A stretch of 64,000 bases of DNA. Origin: Arachis hypogaea (lineage: Eukaryota > Streptophyta > Magnoliopsida > Fabales > Fabaceae). Below, piece after piece: positions 44,008-56,354 of the stretch. Location: NCBI RefSeq assembly GCF_003086295.3, contig NC_092044.1, positions 69,011,213 to 69,075,212 of the forward strand. The letters run 5' to 3'. Positions within the stretch are counted from its first letter, which is position 1. Each line of letters begins with the position of its first letter. Below the pieces are notes generated by a model. That model did not search any database and was not told where the DNA came from. It worked only from the letters and a program-made list of their open reading frames with translations. A program made the translations under genes and the position numbers.

Positions 44008-45769
44008 ATGAATTCTCACTTTGGCTATGAGTTTGGCTCTAATTGTATTGTAGGAAATATGAACTTCAAGGATAGCATGCACAAAGGATGGAACACTCCA
44101 AGATGGGAGGAGCCTCAAGGAATTGATCACTGCTATTGGCAACAACCTCTGGACACTCATGGGTATAATCACCATCCTAATACATGTCAATTCAATGGCT
44201 GTGGTGACTCCTTTTGTGATAGTCAACCACCACCATATGCCTATGACTCTTATCCTCAACATGTACATCAACCATTCTCACAAGAATTTCATTACCAAGC
44301 ACCTCCCTATGATCCACATTCATCATATGACCAATCACCCATACCACATCCTTGTGACCATTATGAGCAAGAACCTTTAGAACCACCACAACCCCATCAA
44401 GATTACTACCAAGAACCACCTCAATGCACATCTTCTCTACAATTTTACCAAGAGGAACCACCTTCCTACCATGAACCCTCTCTCCAAAATAAGGAACCTT
44501 CCTATTCACCCCAAGCCCCAATAGACGATCCTCTCACTTTGTTACTCCAAGGACAAAAGGTCATGAAGCGGGATACACTCGAGTTTGTGACCAACTTGAC
44601 CAAGGTGGTGCACACTTTAGCCCACCAATGTTTGAATACTCAAGTTATTTCCGTAGCCCTATGTGAAAAGCCAAAGGAAGAGCAAAGCATGGAAAAGATA
44701 TCGAAGAATCCGATGAAAAAGGAAGAATCGGTAATGGAACAATTGGAGAAACCTACGGTATTTGAAATAAAAGAGGAAGTGGGCCAAGAATTAGGAGATG
44801 CAGAACTACCATGTGAATCTCAACAACCTCCGAAGCATATCGAGTTTGACAGATATGAGAAGGTTGATCAAGAGATAGATTTAATCATGGATGAGTTCCA
44901 TCCACCATTGAATCCTCCATTAGTGGACATGGAGTTGAAATCATCGAAGAATGTGCACAACCTCCCATATCCTTGGTGAGCAATGAAGAAGAGAATGAAT
45001 TGAAAGAGAGCTAACAAGGAGAAAAAGTTGGCATGGTGTATTACGAAATTGAAGAATACGAAGAGGTTGATTAAGAAATGGATTTATCCATCAATGAATT
45101 CATATCCAAAATTGAATCACCTCCCATTGAGAAGGAAATCGAAATTCTTGAAGACAACACCAAGCTAAATGACAAAGGGGAAAAGGTTGAAAGTGAAGAA
45201 ACTTGTCAAAAGGTGGGGATATTCAAAGAAGAGCATAAAGAAGTCAACATTGCATTATCTAAGTGTGGGGAGGCTCTCCTGCCCAAGTCACCATCCTACA
45301 CAACATTCAAGTGGGTAAAATTCTTATCTTCAAGCTCTACTTTCTCACTTGAATAAGGGTTGATTGAAATGGATGGACAACTTAGAGCTCTTTGTGGAAT
45401 TAAAGGTAAGAATGAGTTGTGTAGTGGTTGGAAATTCGGTATTAGGCTCAATAAGGTCAAAGCTTCAAGGTATAGGGACTATGATTAGAAGAATGCTACT
45501 TTGCATGGGTCTCGATGGAAGGCTTGGTGTGCTAAAAGAATTCTATGTGTCAACCACCCGGAAAGAAAAAGTATGAAGATCAAATTGAAGACGGGTGCGA
45601 AAATAAGATATGGGATCCCGGATCGAATAATGAAGACCAATTAGGGGAACTCATATCTTGGGTAGAACTCCACCCTAGATTGGCGAAGATGGTTGCAATT
45701 TCTGCCAACCACTCAAGAAGCAAAGATCCTTGGAGATTCAAGGATGAGTACAAACATAAGCCACCATGA
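44008..45769 (+). pseudogene. Element C proline-rich ORF (broken)
   Basis: Homologue of the element B ORF. The start at 44008 (MNSHFGYEFGSN) opens 323 codons rich in Pro, His, Tyr and Gln, then Glu/Lys-rich sequence. After stops near 44979-45075 it goes on with an acidic part, TTFKWVKFLSSSSTFSLE (stop 45356), DGQLRALCGIKGKN, and a C-terminus ending DEYKHKPP at 45769, matching B. At least one frame change lies near 45540. No zinc knuckle, protease or RT motif. Probably a structural or packaging protein of a non-autonomous family, but that is a guess. Confidence 0.65.
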
Positions 45770-45819
45770 CAATGGACTCCTCAAAATGTCCAACTTAAGG
45801 ACTTAAATTAAAAGTGCTA

Positions 45820-45837
45820 GGTGGGAGAAACCCCACC
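45820..45837 (+). promoter_or_regulatory. Post-ORF stem-loop, element C copy
   Basis: GGTGGGAGAAACCCCACC: stem GGTGGG/CCCACC, loop AGAAAC, followed by ATGG. It lies 50 nt after the ORF end. Confidence 0.75.
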
Positions 45838-46119
45838 ATGGTAAACTCTTTCCATTCTATTTTAGTTTTGTTTAATAAGTGATTTGAGTTGCCATTGTAG
45901 GTAGACTTTCATTTCATATTGATTTGTTTGTATAGATTGGTTGTTAGTATGTTGTACTCACTAGCAGTAGATGAATAAATCCTAAAATCAAATTGCATCT
46001 TTGTGAATTGTATGATTTTTTTGATTGAATAAAGAGTTGTAGACACTATAGGGAGCTCATGGGCATTTTTCTGCTTTTTAGCGAATCAAAAAAAAAAGAA
46101 AAAGAAAAAGAGAAGGATG

Positions 46120-46690
46120 GCACACGCGCACGCTGTACGCGTACGCGCCCATGAGCAAATGCAGCCCATACATCTTCTAGAGACTTGGGCCTCTCTTGTG
46201 CGAACGTTAAGCTTTTAGCCCAACTCGTCCCACGCGGACGCGCACAACTCGCACAATGTGCGTGCGTGTCCATACACCTTTAGGGGAAAGCACGTAGATG
46301 CGCAATTGCCGCGTACGTGTCCCTAGGCTAATGGCACCATCCCATATATTCTCTAGAGAGTTATACTAGCGTTGGGCCAGCATTAAGCCTCTAGCCCAAT
46401 CGCCATCGCCTGGACACGGACTGCGCGCCTGCGCACCCATGAGTTTATAAGAGAATATGCGCGCCGATCTAATGATGCGACCTCCAGGCCAAAATCCAGA
46501 GAGTTGTGCAAACCCTGGGCTCGCGTTACGCCTCTGGCTTAACTCCTATGGCGCGGACCCACGCTGTACGCGTTTGCACCCATGACTACATATTCCATCC
46601 ACGCAAAGGCGTGCATGGCGCCACCGTGCCAGTAGCTCTTCTCGCCAATCCGCGCGGACGCGCCTGGTGCACGAGCGCGCGGATTCAAAA
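46120..46690. repeat. GC-rich palindrome region after the element C ORF
   Basis: Scattered CGCGTACGCG-, ACGCGGACGCGC- and GTGCGTGCGTG-type words in pairs, like those inside element B at 30090-30465. Units are more decayed here. Confidence 0.75.
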
Positions 46691-46699
46691 AAGTATAAC

Positions 46700-48375
46700 C
46701 CTAACTACGCGAGACCAGCCAGCGCAATCGCGCACCATTCCATCCTTTTCCAACCCGCTTCTGCTATCTCATCTTCTTCAACCAACCACCATCGCCGCCA
46801 CAACACCGGAGCTCCGGCGATGCCATTGTCACCGCCTCACCCTCTCTCTCTCGCCAGCTATTCTCTCTCTCTCATTCACACTCTCTCCCTCAACCACCTC
46901 CTCGCCACCTCTCCCACCACGACTGGCCAGTGCCACCGGCGAGCCCAACCCCCTTCAATTCTTTCATTCTCCTTCCACCTACAACACTCCTCAACCCCAG
47001 CTCTTCACTGTCTCTGCCCCTGCTCCTGTGCTTCCCAGCACAACCACGACCTTCACCGGCTGCCACCCCTCCCAGGCGGCAGTGCACCACCTCCGTCCCT
47101 CTCTCGTTCCCCTGTCCACTCCCTAGTTCCCTTACTGCTTCTGCATCCCAGGTCACTACCCCTGCTCCAACTCTGTTTTCTTTATTTTCGTTTGAGTCAT
47201 TTGCTAAGCTTTGTTAGTTGATTAAATTTTGATTCTTTTTGTTAGGATAGATAAAGATATCTGCTGTTAGGTAGCTAGGTTCTGGATGGAGGATTCTAGG
47301 CCTGATAATTGCGCTGTACTTGTTTACCTAACTGAGCTTATGTTGATTGATTGCTGAGTGACATTGTTCATGTTTACTATAATGCATTCGTCATACTTTG
47401 TTGCCTGCTGCTTTTCACATTTTCTGCTTGTGATGTTGTTGCCTAGTTTTGTTAATTTCACTGATCATCATGAATATTGCTTTTTGCTGATTATTTGGCT
47501 ACGTTTCGGGCTTCCTTGGTTTCTTATGGTTTCCTGGCTGTTATTTGCTATCCAGAAATATCTGAATTACTGTCGAAATACTGCCCAATTTTCAAGACAT
47601 TTCTTTGCTTTTAAACATGTTACCTATAAACAAACTTGTTGGTTTTGAAATTAGGACCCCACCCAGCCACACCAAGTTCATTTCTTAGGTATTGTTGGGT
47701 CGGCTTTCCGCATTCCCTACATTTCCTATGACTTGTGTTGAACCATTCCATGCTTCCATTTTTCTCAAGATAGTCGAATGCCTTTATCTTGTGCTTCGCT
47801 TCCCATTCGGTCTAACTTGCGATTTTGTGCAAATGGTTCATGCATTAGCAACAATTGGTGAATTCTACTTGTGTGACTCATTTTCACTCGATTTGTTTCT
47901 ATCTTGAATTGTGTTACACAGCATACATTTCAAACTTGAATCAATTATTGCAACGAATTGACTAATGACTTGTTTTCAATTAATTGCATCTTTTGCAATT
48001 TCATAAGTCATCATCAATGACTGCACCTTCCTCATGAGTGTGAACATGATTGTTGTACACATTTTACAATTCTCTTTTAGTTAGGCAAGTTCCATCATAC
48101 CACTAACTCCCAATCTCACTTTTTAACTCACTAACTTGTATAACCTACTGACTTCATTTCTCATTTTACTTAACTCTTAGACCATTCTTTCAAATTATGA
48201 TGATTAATGTGCCTAACACATGAGCAGTGTGTTCCATTGATTGACATGTTTAAATTCTTAGTTTATAGATATGGCTTCTGTGCTTACCTGTATTACAAGT
48301 TTTTAATTTTAGTACACATCATGATTATTTGCCATCCATCTTACATCCTGAACATATTCTTCCTTGCTTCATGCT
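46700..48375 (+). other. Promoter/5' UTR-like region, then intron-like sequence
   Basis: 46740-47150 is CT- and CCA-rich like a plant 5' UTR. 47200-48375 is T-rich and non-coding, and continues after M2 at 57864 to TTTTTTAG just before the ATG at 57907. By analogy with 62700-63962 it looks like a leader intron. The donor site is not clear (GTCACT near 47152 is weak). Confidence 0.4.
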
Positions 48376-49882
48376 TGGTGCACGAAATCACAATCACACT
48401 TTTGCAATTCATAACAACTAACCAGCAAGTGCACTGGGTCGTCCAAGTAATACCTTACGTGAGTAAGGGTCGATCCCAGGGAGATTGTCGGCTTGAAGCA
48501 AGCTATGGTTATCTTGTAACTCTTAGTCAGGATATCAATAATTCTCATATTTAATTGAAAAAGTAAAAGAACATGAAATAAATACTTGTTTTGCAGTAGC
48601 GAAGAACAGGTTGAGGTTTTGGAGATGCTATATCTTCTAAATCTCTACTTTCCTACTGTCTTCTTCTTCATGCACGCAAGGCTGCTTCCATGGCAAGCTG
48701 TATGTTGGGTTTCACCGTTGTCAATGGCTACCTCCCATCCTCTCAGTGAAAATGTTCAATGCACGATGTCATCGCATGGCTAATCATCTGTCGGTTCTCG
48801 ATCATGTCGGAATAGAATCCAGTGATTCTTTTGCGTCTGTCACTAACGCCCAACACTCGCAAGTTTGAAGCTCGTCACAGTCATTCAATCCTCGAATCCT
48901 ACTCGGAATACCACAGACAATGTTTAGACTTTCCGGATTCTCAAGAATGGCCGCCAATGGGTTCTAGCTTATACCACGAAGATTCTGCTTAAGGAATCCA
49001 AGAGATACACAATCAAATGAAGGTAGAACGTAGGTGGTTGTCAGACACACATTCATAGGTGAGAATGGTGATGAGTGTCACGGATCATCACATTCATCAG
49101 GTTGAAGAAGAAGTGGTATCTTAGAATAGAAGCAAGCGTGATTGAATGAAAAATAGTAGTAATTGCATTAATCCATCAAGACACAGCAGAGCTCCTCACC
49201 CTCAACCATGGGGTTTAGAGACTCATGCCGTAGAAGATACAGTATGAAACGTGTAATGTGTCATGAGATCCGGATACAATAGCAAAAAGTCCTATTTATA
49301 GGGTTTACAAGAATGAGTAAATGACGTAAAAATCCACTTCCGGGGTCCACTTGGTGTGTGCTTAGGCTGAGCATTGAAGCTTTCATGTGTAGAGACTTTT
49401 CTTGGAGTTAAACGCCAGCTTTTGTGCTAGTTTGGGCGTTTAACTCGAACTTTTGTGCCAGTTCCGGCGTTAAACGCGGGAAATTCTGAAGCTGATTTGG
49501 AACGCCGGCTTGGGCCATCAATTATTAGGCAAAGTATAGACTATTATATATTGCTGAAAAGCCCATTATGTCTACTTTCCAACGCAATTAAGAGCGCGCC
49601 AATTGGGCTTCTGTAGCTCTAGAAAATCCACTTCGAGTGCAGGGAGGTCAGAATCTAACAGTATCTGCAGTCCTTTTTCAGCCTCTGAATCAGATTTTTG
49701 CTCAGGTCCCTCAATTTCAGCCAGAAAATACCTGAAATCATAGAAAAACACAAAAACTCATAGTAAAGTCCAGAAAAGTGAATTTTAATTAAAAACTAAA
49801 AAAATATAATAAAAACTAACTAAAATGTACTAAAAACATACTAAAAATAGTGCCAAAAAGCGTATAAATTATCCGCTCATCA
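48376..49882 (-). repeat. M2 3' LTR
   Basis: TATA at 49293-49300 (minus) and U3 palindromes at about 49400-49510. The LTR ends CGTGCACCA on the minus strand, as in M0. PPT-position word CAACATCAAACTT (+) follows at 49883. Confidence 0.92.
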
Positions 49883-51000
49883 CAACATCAAACTTAAATT
49901 GTTGCTTGTCCCCAAGCAACTGAAAATCAAATAAAAGAAGAGAACATACTATAGACTCCAAAATATCAATGAAACTTGGCTCCAATTAGATGAGCGGGGC
50001 CAGTAACTTTTTGCCTCTGAACAGTTTTGGCATCTCACTTTATCCTTTGAAGTTTAGAATGATTGGCATCTATAGGAACTCAGAATTCAGATAGTGTTAT
50101 TGATTCTCCTAGTTAAGTATGTTGATTCTTGAACACAGCTATTTTATGAGTCTTGACCGTGGCCCAAAGCACTCTGTTTTCTAGTATTATCACCGGATAC
50201 ATACATGCCACAGACACATAACTGGGTGAACCTTTTCAGATTGTGACTCAGCTTTGCTAGAGTCCCCAATTAGAGGTGTCCAGGGTTCTTAAGCACACTC
50301 TCTTTGCTTTGGATCACGACTTTAACCGCTCAGTCTCAAGCTTTTCACTTGACACCTTTACGCCACAAGCACATGGTTAGGACAGCTTGGTTTAGCCGCT
50401 TAGGCCAGGACTTAATTCCTTTAGGCCCTCTTATCCACTGATGCTCAAAGCCTTGGATCCTTTTTAGTATCCTTGCCTTTTGGTTTTAAGGGCTATTGGC
50501 TTTTTCTGCTTGCTCCTTTTTTTAATTCTATTATTTTTTTTGTATTCACTGCTTTTTCTTGCTTGAAGAATTAATTTGATGATTTTTTAGATCCTCAATA
50601 ACATTTCTCCTCTTCCATCGTTCTTTCAAGAGCCCAACAAATTTAACATTCTTTAAACAACAAATTCAAAAGACATATGCACTGTTCAAGCATTCATTCA
50701 GAAAACAAAAAGTATTGTCACGACATCAAACTAATTCAACTAGTTTTAAAGATGAATTCGAAATCCTGTACTTCTTGTTCTTTTGTGATTTAAGCATTTT
50801 TCATTTAAGAGAGGTGATAGATTCATAGAACATTCATAGCTTTAAGACATGAACTTTAAATTTTATTAATCATGGAATAAGAACAAGACTCAAAAATAAA
50901 TATAAGATAAGACCAATAGTAATAGAAAACAGAAAATTAAAAATAGAAATTTGAATGACTCCAAAATAGATTCCTAATGATAAAGGTTATCACAGAGTTA
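49883..51000 (-). other. M2 3' untranslated region
   Basis: AT-rich, no gene. Close to the matching region of M1 (2547-3540) over most of its length. Confidence 0.6.
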
Positions 51001-51004
51001 GGAC

Positions 51005-52047
51005 TCAACAACCTTGATTTTGAGAAGTGGATGCTCCTTCAACTTGTGGGGTGTTTGACCCTTCAAGGGAGAGCTTCTGGCACTTCAGCTTCTGTAGCTC
51101 ACGCCCCTGCTTCTCTTGTTCCTTCAGCAATTTGCAGAGCATGCAGTTTTGATTCTGTTGTTCTTCCTTAATTTGTTCTATAGTTTCTTGCAGCTTGGCA
51201 ACAGATGGTTGCACCCTCCTTTTGATAGAGTTATCTTGCATTTGTCCTTCCATTGACTTCTTGGTGATTGGATGTTCAATTGGGATGAATTCATCTACTC
51301 CCATCCTCACCCCAGTTTGGCTTCAGCGGAGTTCTTGTTTGCAATTGTGTAAATCTCACAAGAAATTAGATGATGAATCTCCACTTCTTTTCCTAGCATA
51401 ATGCAATGAATCATCACTGCTCTCTTGACAGTGACCTCAGAACGGTTACTAGTGGGCAATATAGAACACCTAATGAAGTCTAGCCAACCTCTTGCATCTG
51501 GTTTGAGATCTCCCCTCTTGAGTTGGTTTAGGACACCTTTTGAATTGGTTATCCACTTAGTTCCAGGGAGGCATATGTCCTCTAGAACATGATCTAACCC
51601 CTTATCTGCTCTCACCATTCTCCTATTAAAGGATTCAGGATCATCTTGTAATTGAGGCAGTTTGAAGACCTCTCTTATTTTGTCCAGATGGAAGTAAATA
51701 GTTCTCCCTCTGACCATGATTCTGTAGATATGGAAAGCAGTTCCAGTCATTCTCTGCGTATCTATCAGCCACAAATTTGAGAAGAATTCCTGAACCATGT
51801 TTCTTCCAACCTTTGTCTCAGGATTGGATAGAATTTCCCATCCTCTATTTCGAATTTGCTCTTGGACCTCCGGATATTCGTCTTCTTTCAGATCGAATTT
51901 AACTTCCGGGATCACTGACCTTAGACCAATTATTTTGTGGTAATGGTATGCATGTTCTTTGGTTTAGAACCTCTCTTGACTCCAAAGATTCTTTGGAGTA
52001 TTCTCTTTCTTGCCTCTTGAATTGGTTTATTTTCCTTTGGGAGCCAT
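51005..52047 (-). pseudogene. M2 ORF3 (broken)
   Basis: Same family as M0 ORF3, starting at 52047 with MAPKGK. A stop at codon 7 (TAA 52027-52029) stands where M0 has Gln; another lies near 51965. The main block 51915-51307 keeps LDKIREVFKLPQLQDDP and RGWLDFIRCSILPTSNRSEV. Relative to M0, about 15 codons are missing near 51310 with a frame change, and a further piece before the C-terminal coiled coil (KLQETIEQIKEEQ...). Function unknown. Confidence 0.75.
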
Positions 52048-52444
52048 GGTCTTAGCTTAGTGATAACGGAAAAGCACACCAAACTTAGAGGTTTGCTTGC
52101 CCTCAAACAAAAGAAAGGAAAGGGAAGAGAGAGGAGGAGAAGCAAATTCGAATGGTTAAGAGAGGGGGATGGCCGAATGTGTATTTATAAGGGAGGGGGA
52201 GGGATTTCAAAAGTTTTGAAAGAGATTTGAAAAGATATGGAAAGAATTTGAGAAAATACTTGAGTTTTTGAAGAAGATTTGGAAAGAATTTGAAAAAGAT
52301 TTGAGAAATAATTTAGAAAATTGTTGGATTTTTGAAATTTGAGGGTGAATGATGAAAATTTGTAACATCTTTATGTAGAAAATTATGGGTCAAAACATGA
52401 AAGTGTGAAAAAATTTGAAGTGGAAAGCAAAATCTCCTTCCCCT

Positions 52445-52705
52445 GCCTTTCTGGCGTTAAATGCCCAGAATGGTATCCATTCTGGCGTTTAACGCCCAAT
52501 TGTTGGCCATTATGGGCGTTTAATGCCCAGCCAGGCACCCTGGCTGGCGTTAAACGCCAGAAACCCCTTTATCACTGGGCATTTTGCTGAACGCCCAGGA
52601 TGCTGCAATTTTGGCGTTAAACGCCCAGAATGGTGCCCATTCTGGCATTTAACGCCCAAAATGGTGCCTTTACTGGCGTTAAACGCCCAGAGTGCCCTTT
52701 ATTAA
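52445..52705. repeat. Palindrome array after M2 integrase
   Basis: About eight TGGCGTTAAACGCC(C/A)-type units about 30-35 bp apart, in the same place as the M0 array. The central base is mostly T/A here. Confidence 0.9.
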
Positions 52706-52849
52706 CATTTACTTGCTAGCAAGCTCCTTTTCTCTGCTTTTTTTCACTGAATCCTTCTGTAACTCTGTGAATTCCTTCAATTTCGATGATCAACCTTGAA
52801 GAATATATATCAAACTTTTATTAAGTAAAACAAATAACCAGCTAATGAC

Positions 52850-52867
52850 TAGGTTACCTCCCAGCAA
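52850..52867 (-). promoter_or_regulatory. Post-pol stem-loop, M2 copy
   Basis: Minus strand GCTGGGAGGTAACCTAGT: left arm as in M0, right arm decayed by two changes, after AAGCGCTT. Confidence 0.6.
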
Positions 52868-52906
52868 GCGCTTCTTTATTGTCTTTAGCTGGACCTTTAC
52901 TGAGAC

Positions 52907-54154
52907 TCATTCAAGCCTCAGTTTTGAGCATTCCTGCTCAAAATTGCTTTCAAGATAATGTTTGATCCTCTGTCCATTAACAATGAACTTTTTGTCATAA
53001 TCAATATCCTGAAGCTCAACATATCCATATGGTGACACTCCTGTAATCACATACGGGGCTCTCCACCGGGATTTCAGTTTTCCTGGGAATAGTCTGAGCC
53101 TAGAGTTGAAAAGCAAAACTTTTTGTTCTCGCTCAAAGACTCTGGATGACAACTTCTTGTCATGCCACTTTTTTGCCTTTTCCTTATAAATTTTTGCATT
53201 TTCAAAGGCACTGAGCCTGAATTCCTCTAGCTCATTTAGCTGGAGCAATCTTTTTTCGCCAACTAACTTAGCATCCAGGTTTAGGAATCTGGTTGCCCAG
53301 TAGGCTTTATGTTCCAGTTCCACGGGCAGATGACAGGCCTTGCCATACACAAGTTGGTATGGAGAGGTTCCTATAGGAGTCTTGAATTATGTTCTGTATG
53401 CCCACAGAGTATCATCCATGCACTTTGCCCAATCCTTTCTACGGGCAATTACAGTCCGTTCCAGGATTCTTTTTAGCTCTCTATTAGAGACTTCAGCTTG
53501 CCCATTTGTCTGTGGATGATACGGATTTGTTACTTTGTGGCTAATTCCATATCGGACCATAGCAGAGTACAGCTGTTTATTGCAGAAATGAGTGCCCACA
53601 TCACTGATTAGTACTATGGGAACACCAAACCTGCTGAAGATGTATTTCTGGAGGAATTTCAGCACGGTCTTGGTATCATTATTAGGTGTGGCAATTGCTT
53701 CTACCCATTTAGATACATAGTCTACTGCCACCAGAATATAAGTGTTTGAGTATGATGGTGGGAAGGGACCTATGAAGTCAATACCCCATACATCAAACAA
53801 TTCAATCTCTAAGATCCCTTGCTGAGGCATGGCGTAACCGTGAGGCAAGTTACCAGCTCTTTGGCAACTGTCACAGTTACACACAAACTCTCGGGCATCC
53901 CTATAGAGAGTAGGCCAGTAGAAGCCACATTGGAAGACCTTAGTGGCTGTTTGCTCACTTCCGAAATGTCCCCCATACTGTGATCCATGGCAATGCCATA
54001 GGATCCTTTGTGCTTCCTCTCTAGGTATACATCTGTGGATCATTTTGTCTGCAAATCTCTTAAAGAGATATGGCTCATCCCATAGGTAGTACTTTGCATC
54101 TGAAATTAATTTTTTTCTTTGCACCCTGCTGTACTCTTGGGGTATGAACCTCAC
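52907..54154 (-). pseudogene. M2 integrase
   Basis: Zinc-binding start (HCHGSQYGGHFG, CNCDSCQR), DDE core ([27 protein letters not shown]) and C-terminal domain ending SKLRLE. One stop, near 53385, separates core from C-terminal part in the same frame. It retains Gln codons where M0 has stops. A frame change near 54240 disconnects it from RNase H. Confidence 0.85.
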
Positions 54155-54294
54155 AGCTTTATAGTTTGCAATGTCTGCAAACCATGGTGCTTCCTGAATG
54201 GCAAAGAGTTGCTCATCTGGAAAGGTCTCAGAGATCTCAGTAGAGGGAGGGACGCCCCAGCTACTGGTTCTATCCGGGACAAGTGATCAGCTAC

Positions 54295-54918
54295 CTAGTT
54301 CTCTGTCCCTTTTCTGTCCCTTATTTCTATATCAAACTCTTGCAGAAGCAACACCCATCTTATGAGCCTGGGTTTTGAATCCTGCTTTGTGAGTAAGTAT
54401 TTAAGAGCAGCATGGTCAGTATAAATAATCACTTTGGACCCTACTAAATAGGATCTAAACTTGTCAATGGCATAAACCACTCCAAGTAACTCTTTTTCTG
54501 TGGTTGTGTAATTCTTCTGTGCGTCATTTAGAACATGGCTAGCTTAATAAATGATGTGCAGAACCTTGTTGTGCCTCTATCCCAACACTGCACCAATAGC
54601 ATGGTCACTAGCACCACACATTAGTTCGAATGGTAATGTCCAATCTGGTGCAGAGATGATTAGTGCTGTGACCAGCTTGTCTTTCAGGGTCTCAAACACA
54701 AATGGTGTGTCAGCAGCTAGCAGGTTGCTTAGAGGTTTTGCAATGTTTGAAAAATCATTTATAAACCTTCTGTAGAATCCTGCATGCCCTAGAAAGCTTC
54801 TGATTGCCTTAACATTGGCAGGTGGTGGTAATTTTTCAATTGCTTCTACCTTTGCTTGATCCACCTCTATTCCCTTGCTTGAAATTTTGTGCCCAAGGAC
54901 AATTCCTTCAGTCACCAT
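54295..54918 (-). pseudogene. M2 RT remnant and RNase H
   Basis: Starts in the RT thumb side (MVTEGIVLGHKIS), after the catalytic FMDD region, which is deleted. It continues through SFLGHAGFYRRFI, RNase H (CGASDHAIGAVLG, where M0 has CDASD, so the catalytic Asp is Gly here) and [11 protein letters not shown]. Stops lie near 54577, in the same frame, and at TAG 54295-54297 where M0 has Gln. Confidence 0.8.
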
Positions 54919-55148
54919 AAAGAATGGGCGCTTAACGCCAACTTTTCCCCCTTTTCTGGCATTTGAATGCCAGAAGTGTTCCTCTCTGGGCTCTTACTGT
55001 CCTCAGAGGGATTTTGGGCAGTGGTTTGGTTATCCTCTGTCAGTTGTTCCTTTCTTGGCTTTCTGCTGCTTTGAGTTGATACATTCAATGTCTTCCCACT
55101 CCTTAATTTAACAGCTTGGCATTCTTCTGTTATCTGTTTAGATAGCTG
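54919..55148 (-). pseudogene. M2 linker and deletion junction
   Basis: Rest of the Gag-protease linker with two decayed palindromes (near 54927-54942 and 54956-54972). It joins straight to RT sequence near 54920. M0 has about 1.8 kb here, encoding protease and most of RT. Confidence 0.7.
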
Positions 55149-55994
55149 CTATCTTGTTTGATTCAATTGTGCTTCCATATTCTGGTTAGCATTTTTAGTT
55201 TCTTGGAGCATCTCTTTAAACTCTGCTAATTGTTTTGTCATCAGGAGTAATTGTTGATTAAGTTCAACAATCTGTTCTTGAGGATTAGGATCAGTAGTTA
55301 CTGCGATAGCTTTTTCTTTTATAGAGGACTCACTGCTTGAGTATAGATGTTGATTTCTAGCAACCGTATCTATGAGCTCTTGAGCCTCTTTAATCGTCTT
55401 CCTCATGTGTATAGATCCACCAGCTGAGTGGTCTAAAGACATCTGAGCTTTTTCTGTAAGCCCATAGTAGAAGATGTCTAACTGTACCCACTCTGAAAAC
55501 ATTTCAGAGGGGCATTTCCTTAGCATACCTCTATACCTCTCCCAGGCATTATAAAGGGATTCATTATCCTCTTGTTTAAAGCCTTGGATGTCCAGCCTTA
55601 GCTGTGTCATCCTTTTTGGAAATTGATTCAGGAAATTGTCTGATAACTGTCTCCATGTTTTTATGCTTGCTGTGGGTTGGTTATTCAACCACCTCTTAGC
55701 TTGATCTTTTACAGCAAATGGAAAAAGTAACAATCTGTAGACATCCTGATCCACTTCTTTATCACGTACTGTGTCAGCAATTTGTAAGAACTGTGCCAGA
55801 AACTCAGTAGGTTCTTCCTGTGGAAGACCGAAATACTGGCAATTTTGCTACACCATGATAATGAGTTGAGGATATAGCTCAAAGCTGCTTGCTTTAATGG
55901 GAGGTATACAGATGCTACTTCCATATGCAGCTGTAATGGGGTTAGCATATGACCCCAGAGTCCTTCTGGACTGCTCAATTCCACTTAGGTCCAT
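55149..55994 (-). pseudogene. M2 Gag
   Basis: The start at 55994 (MDLSGIEQSRRTLGSYANP) parallels M0. The Gag core is intact in frame (LLLFPFAVKDQAKRWL, ERYRGMLRKCPSEMFSEW, SAGGSIHMRKT), with two codons missing in the FPPKR motif. The stop TAG 55848-55850 lies where M0 has Gln. A Gln-rich coiled coil follows and a stop closes it at 55149. No zinc knuckle. Confidence 0.82.
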
Positions 55995-56330
55995 GATGTG
56001 GATATTATTTTATTTTATTATTATTTTTTAAAAAAATTTAAGTAAACAAAAGCATAAAAGACACCAAACTTAAAATTTTTAGAAAATCAAACACAAAATT
56101 TCGAAAATTTAAAGGAAAACACAAAGAAGACACCAAACTTAGAAATTTTTAAAAATAAAGAAAGAACTAACGACATGCAATTTCAAAAATTTTAAAGAAA
56201 AAAAAAGCATGCAATTGACACCAAACTTAAAATATAAAACTAAACTAAAATAAAAGACTCTAAACCACAAAAATAAAATATTCCTAGTCTAAGTAACAAA
56301 ATAAACCGTCAGTTGTCCAAACTCGAACAA
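55995..56330 (-). other. M2 leader
   Basis: Short AT-rich leader, no gene, with three copies of GACACCAAACTT-type words (near 56061, 56131, 56218). Much shorter than the M0 and M1 leaders. Confidence 0.65.
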
Positions 56331-56348
56331 TCCCCGGCAATGGCGCCA
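56331..56348 (-). promoter_or_regulatory. M2 primer-binding site (tRNA-Asp)
   Basis: Minus strand TGGCGCCATTGCCGGGGA, one mismatch to the tRNA-Asp complement, 6 nt from the LTR. Confidence 0.92.
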
Positions 56349-56354
56349 AAAACT

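Noticed and set aside
46506..47221. Overlapping open frames rich in Pro/Ser
   Set aside because: Several frames on both strands are open because of CCA/CTC-rich composition; it looks like a leader and not a gene.
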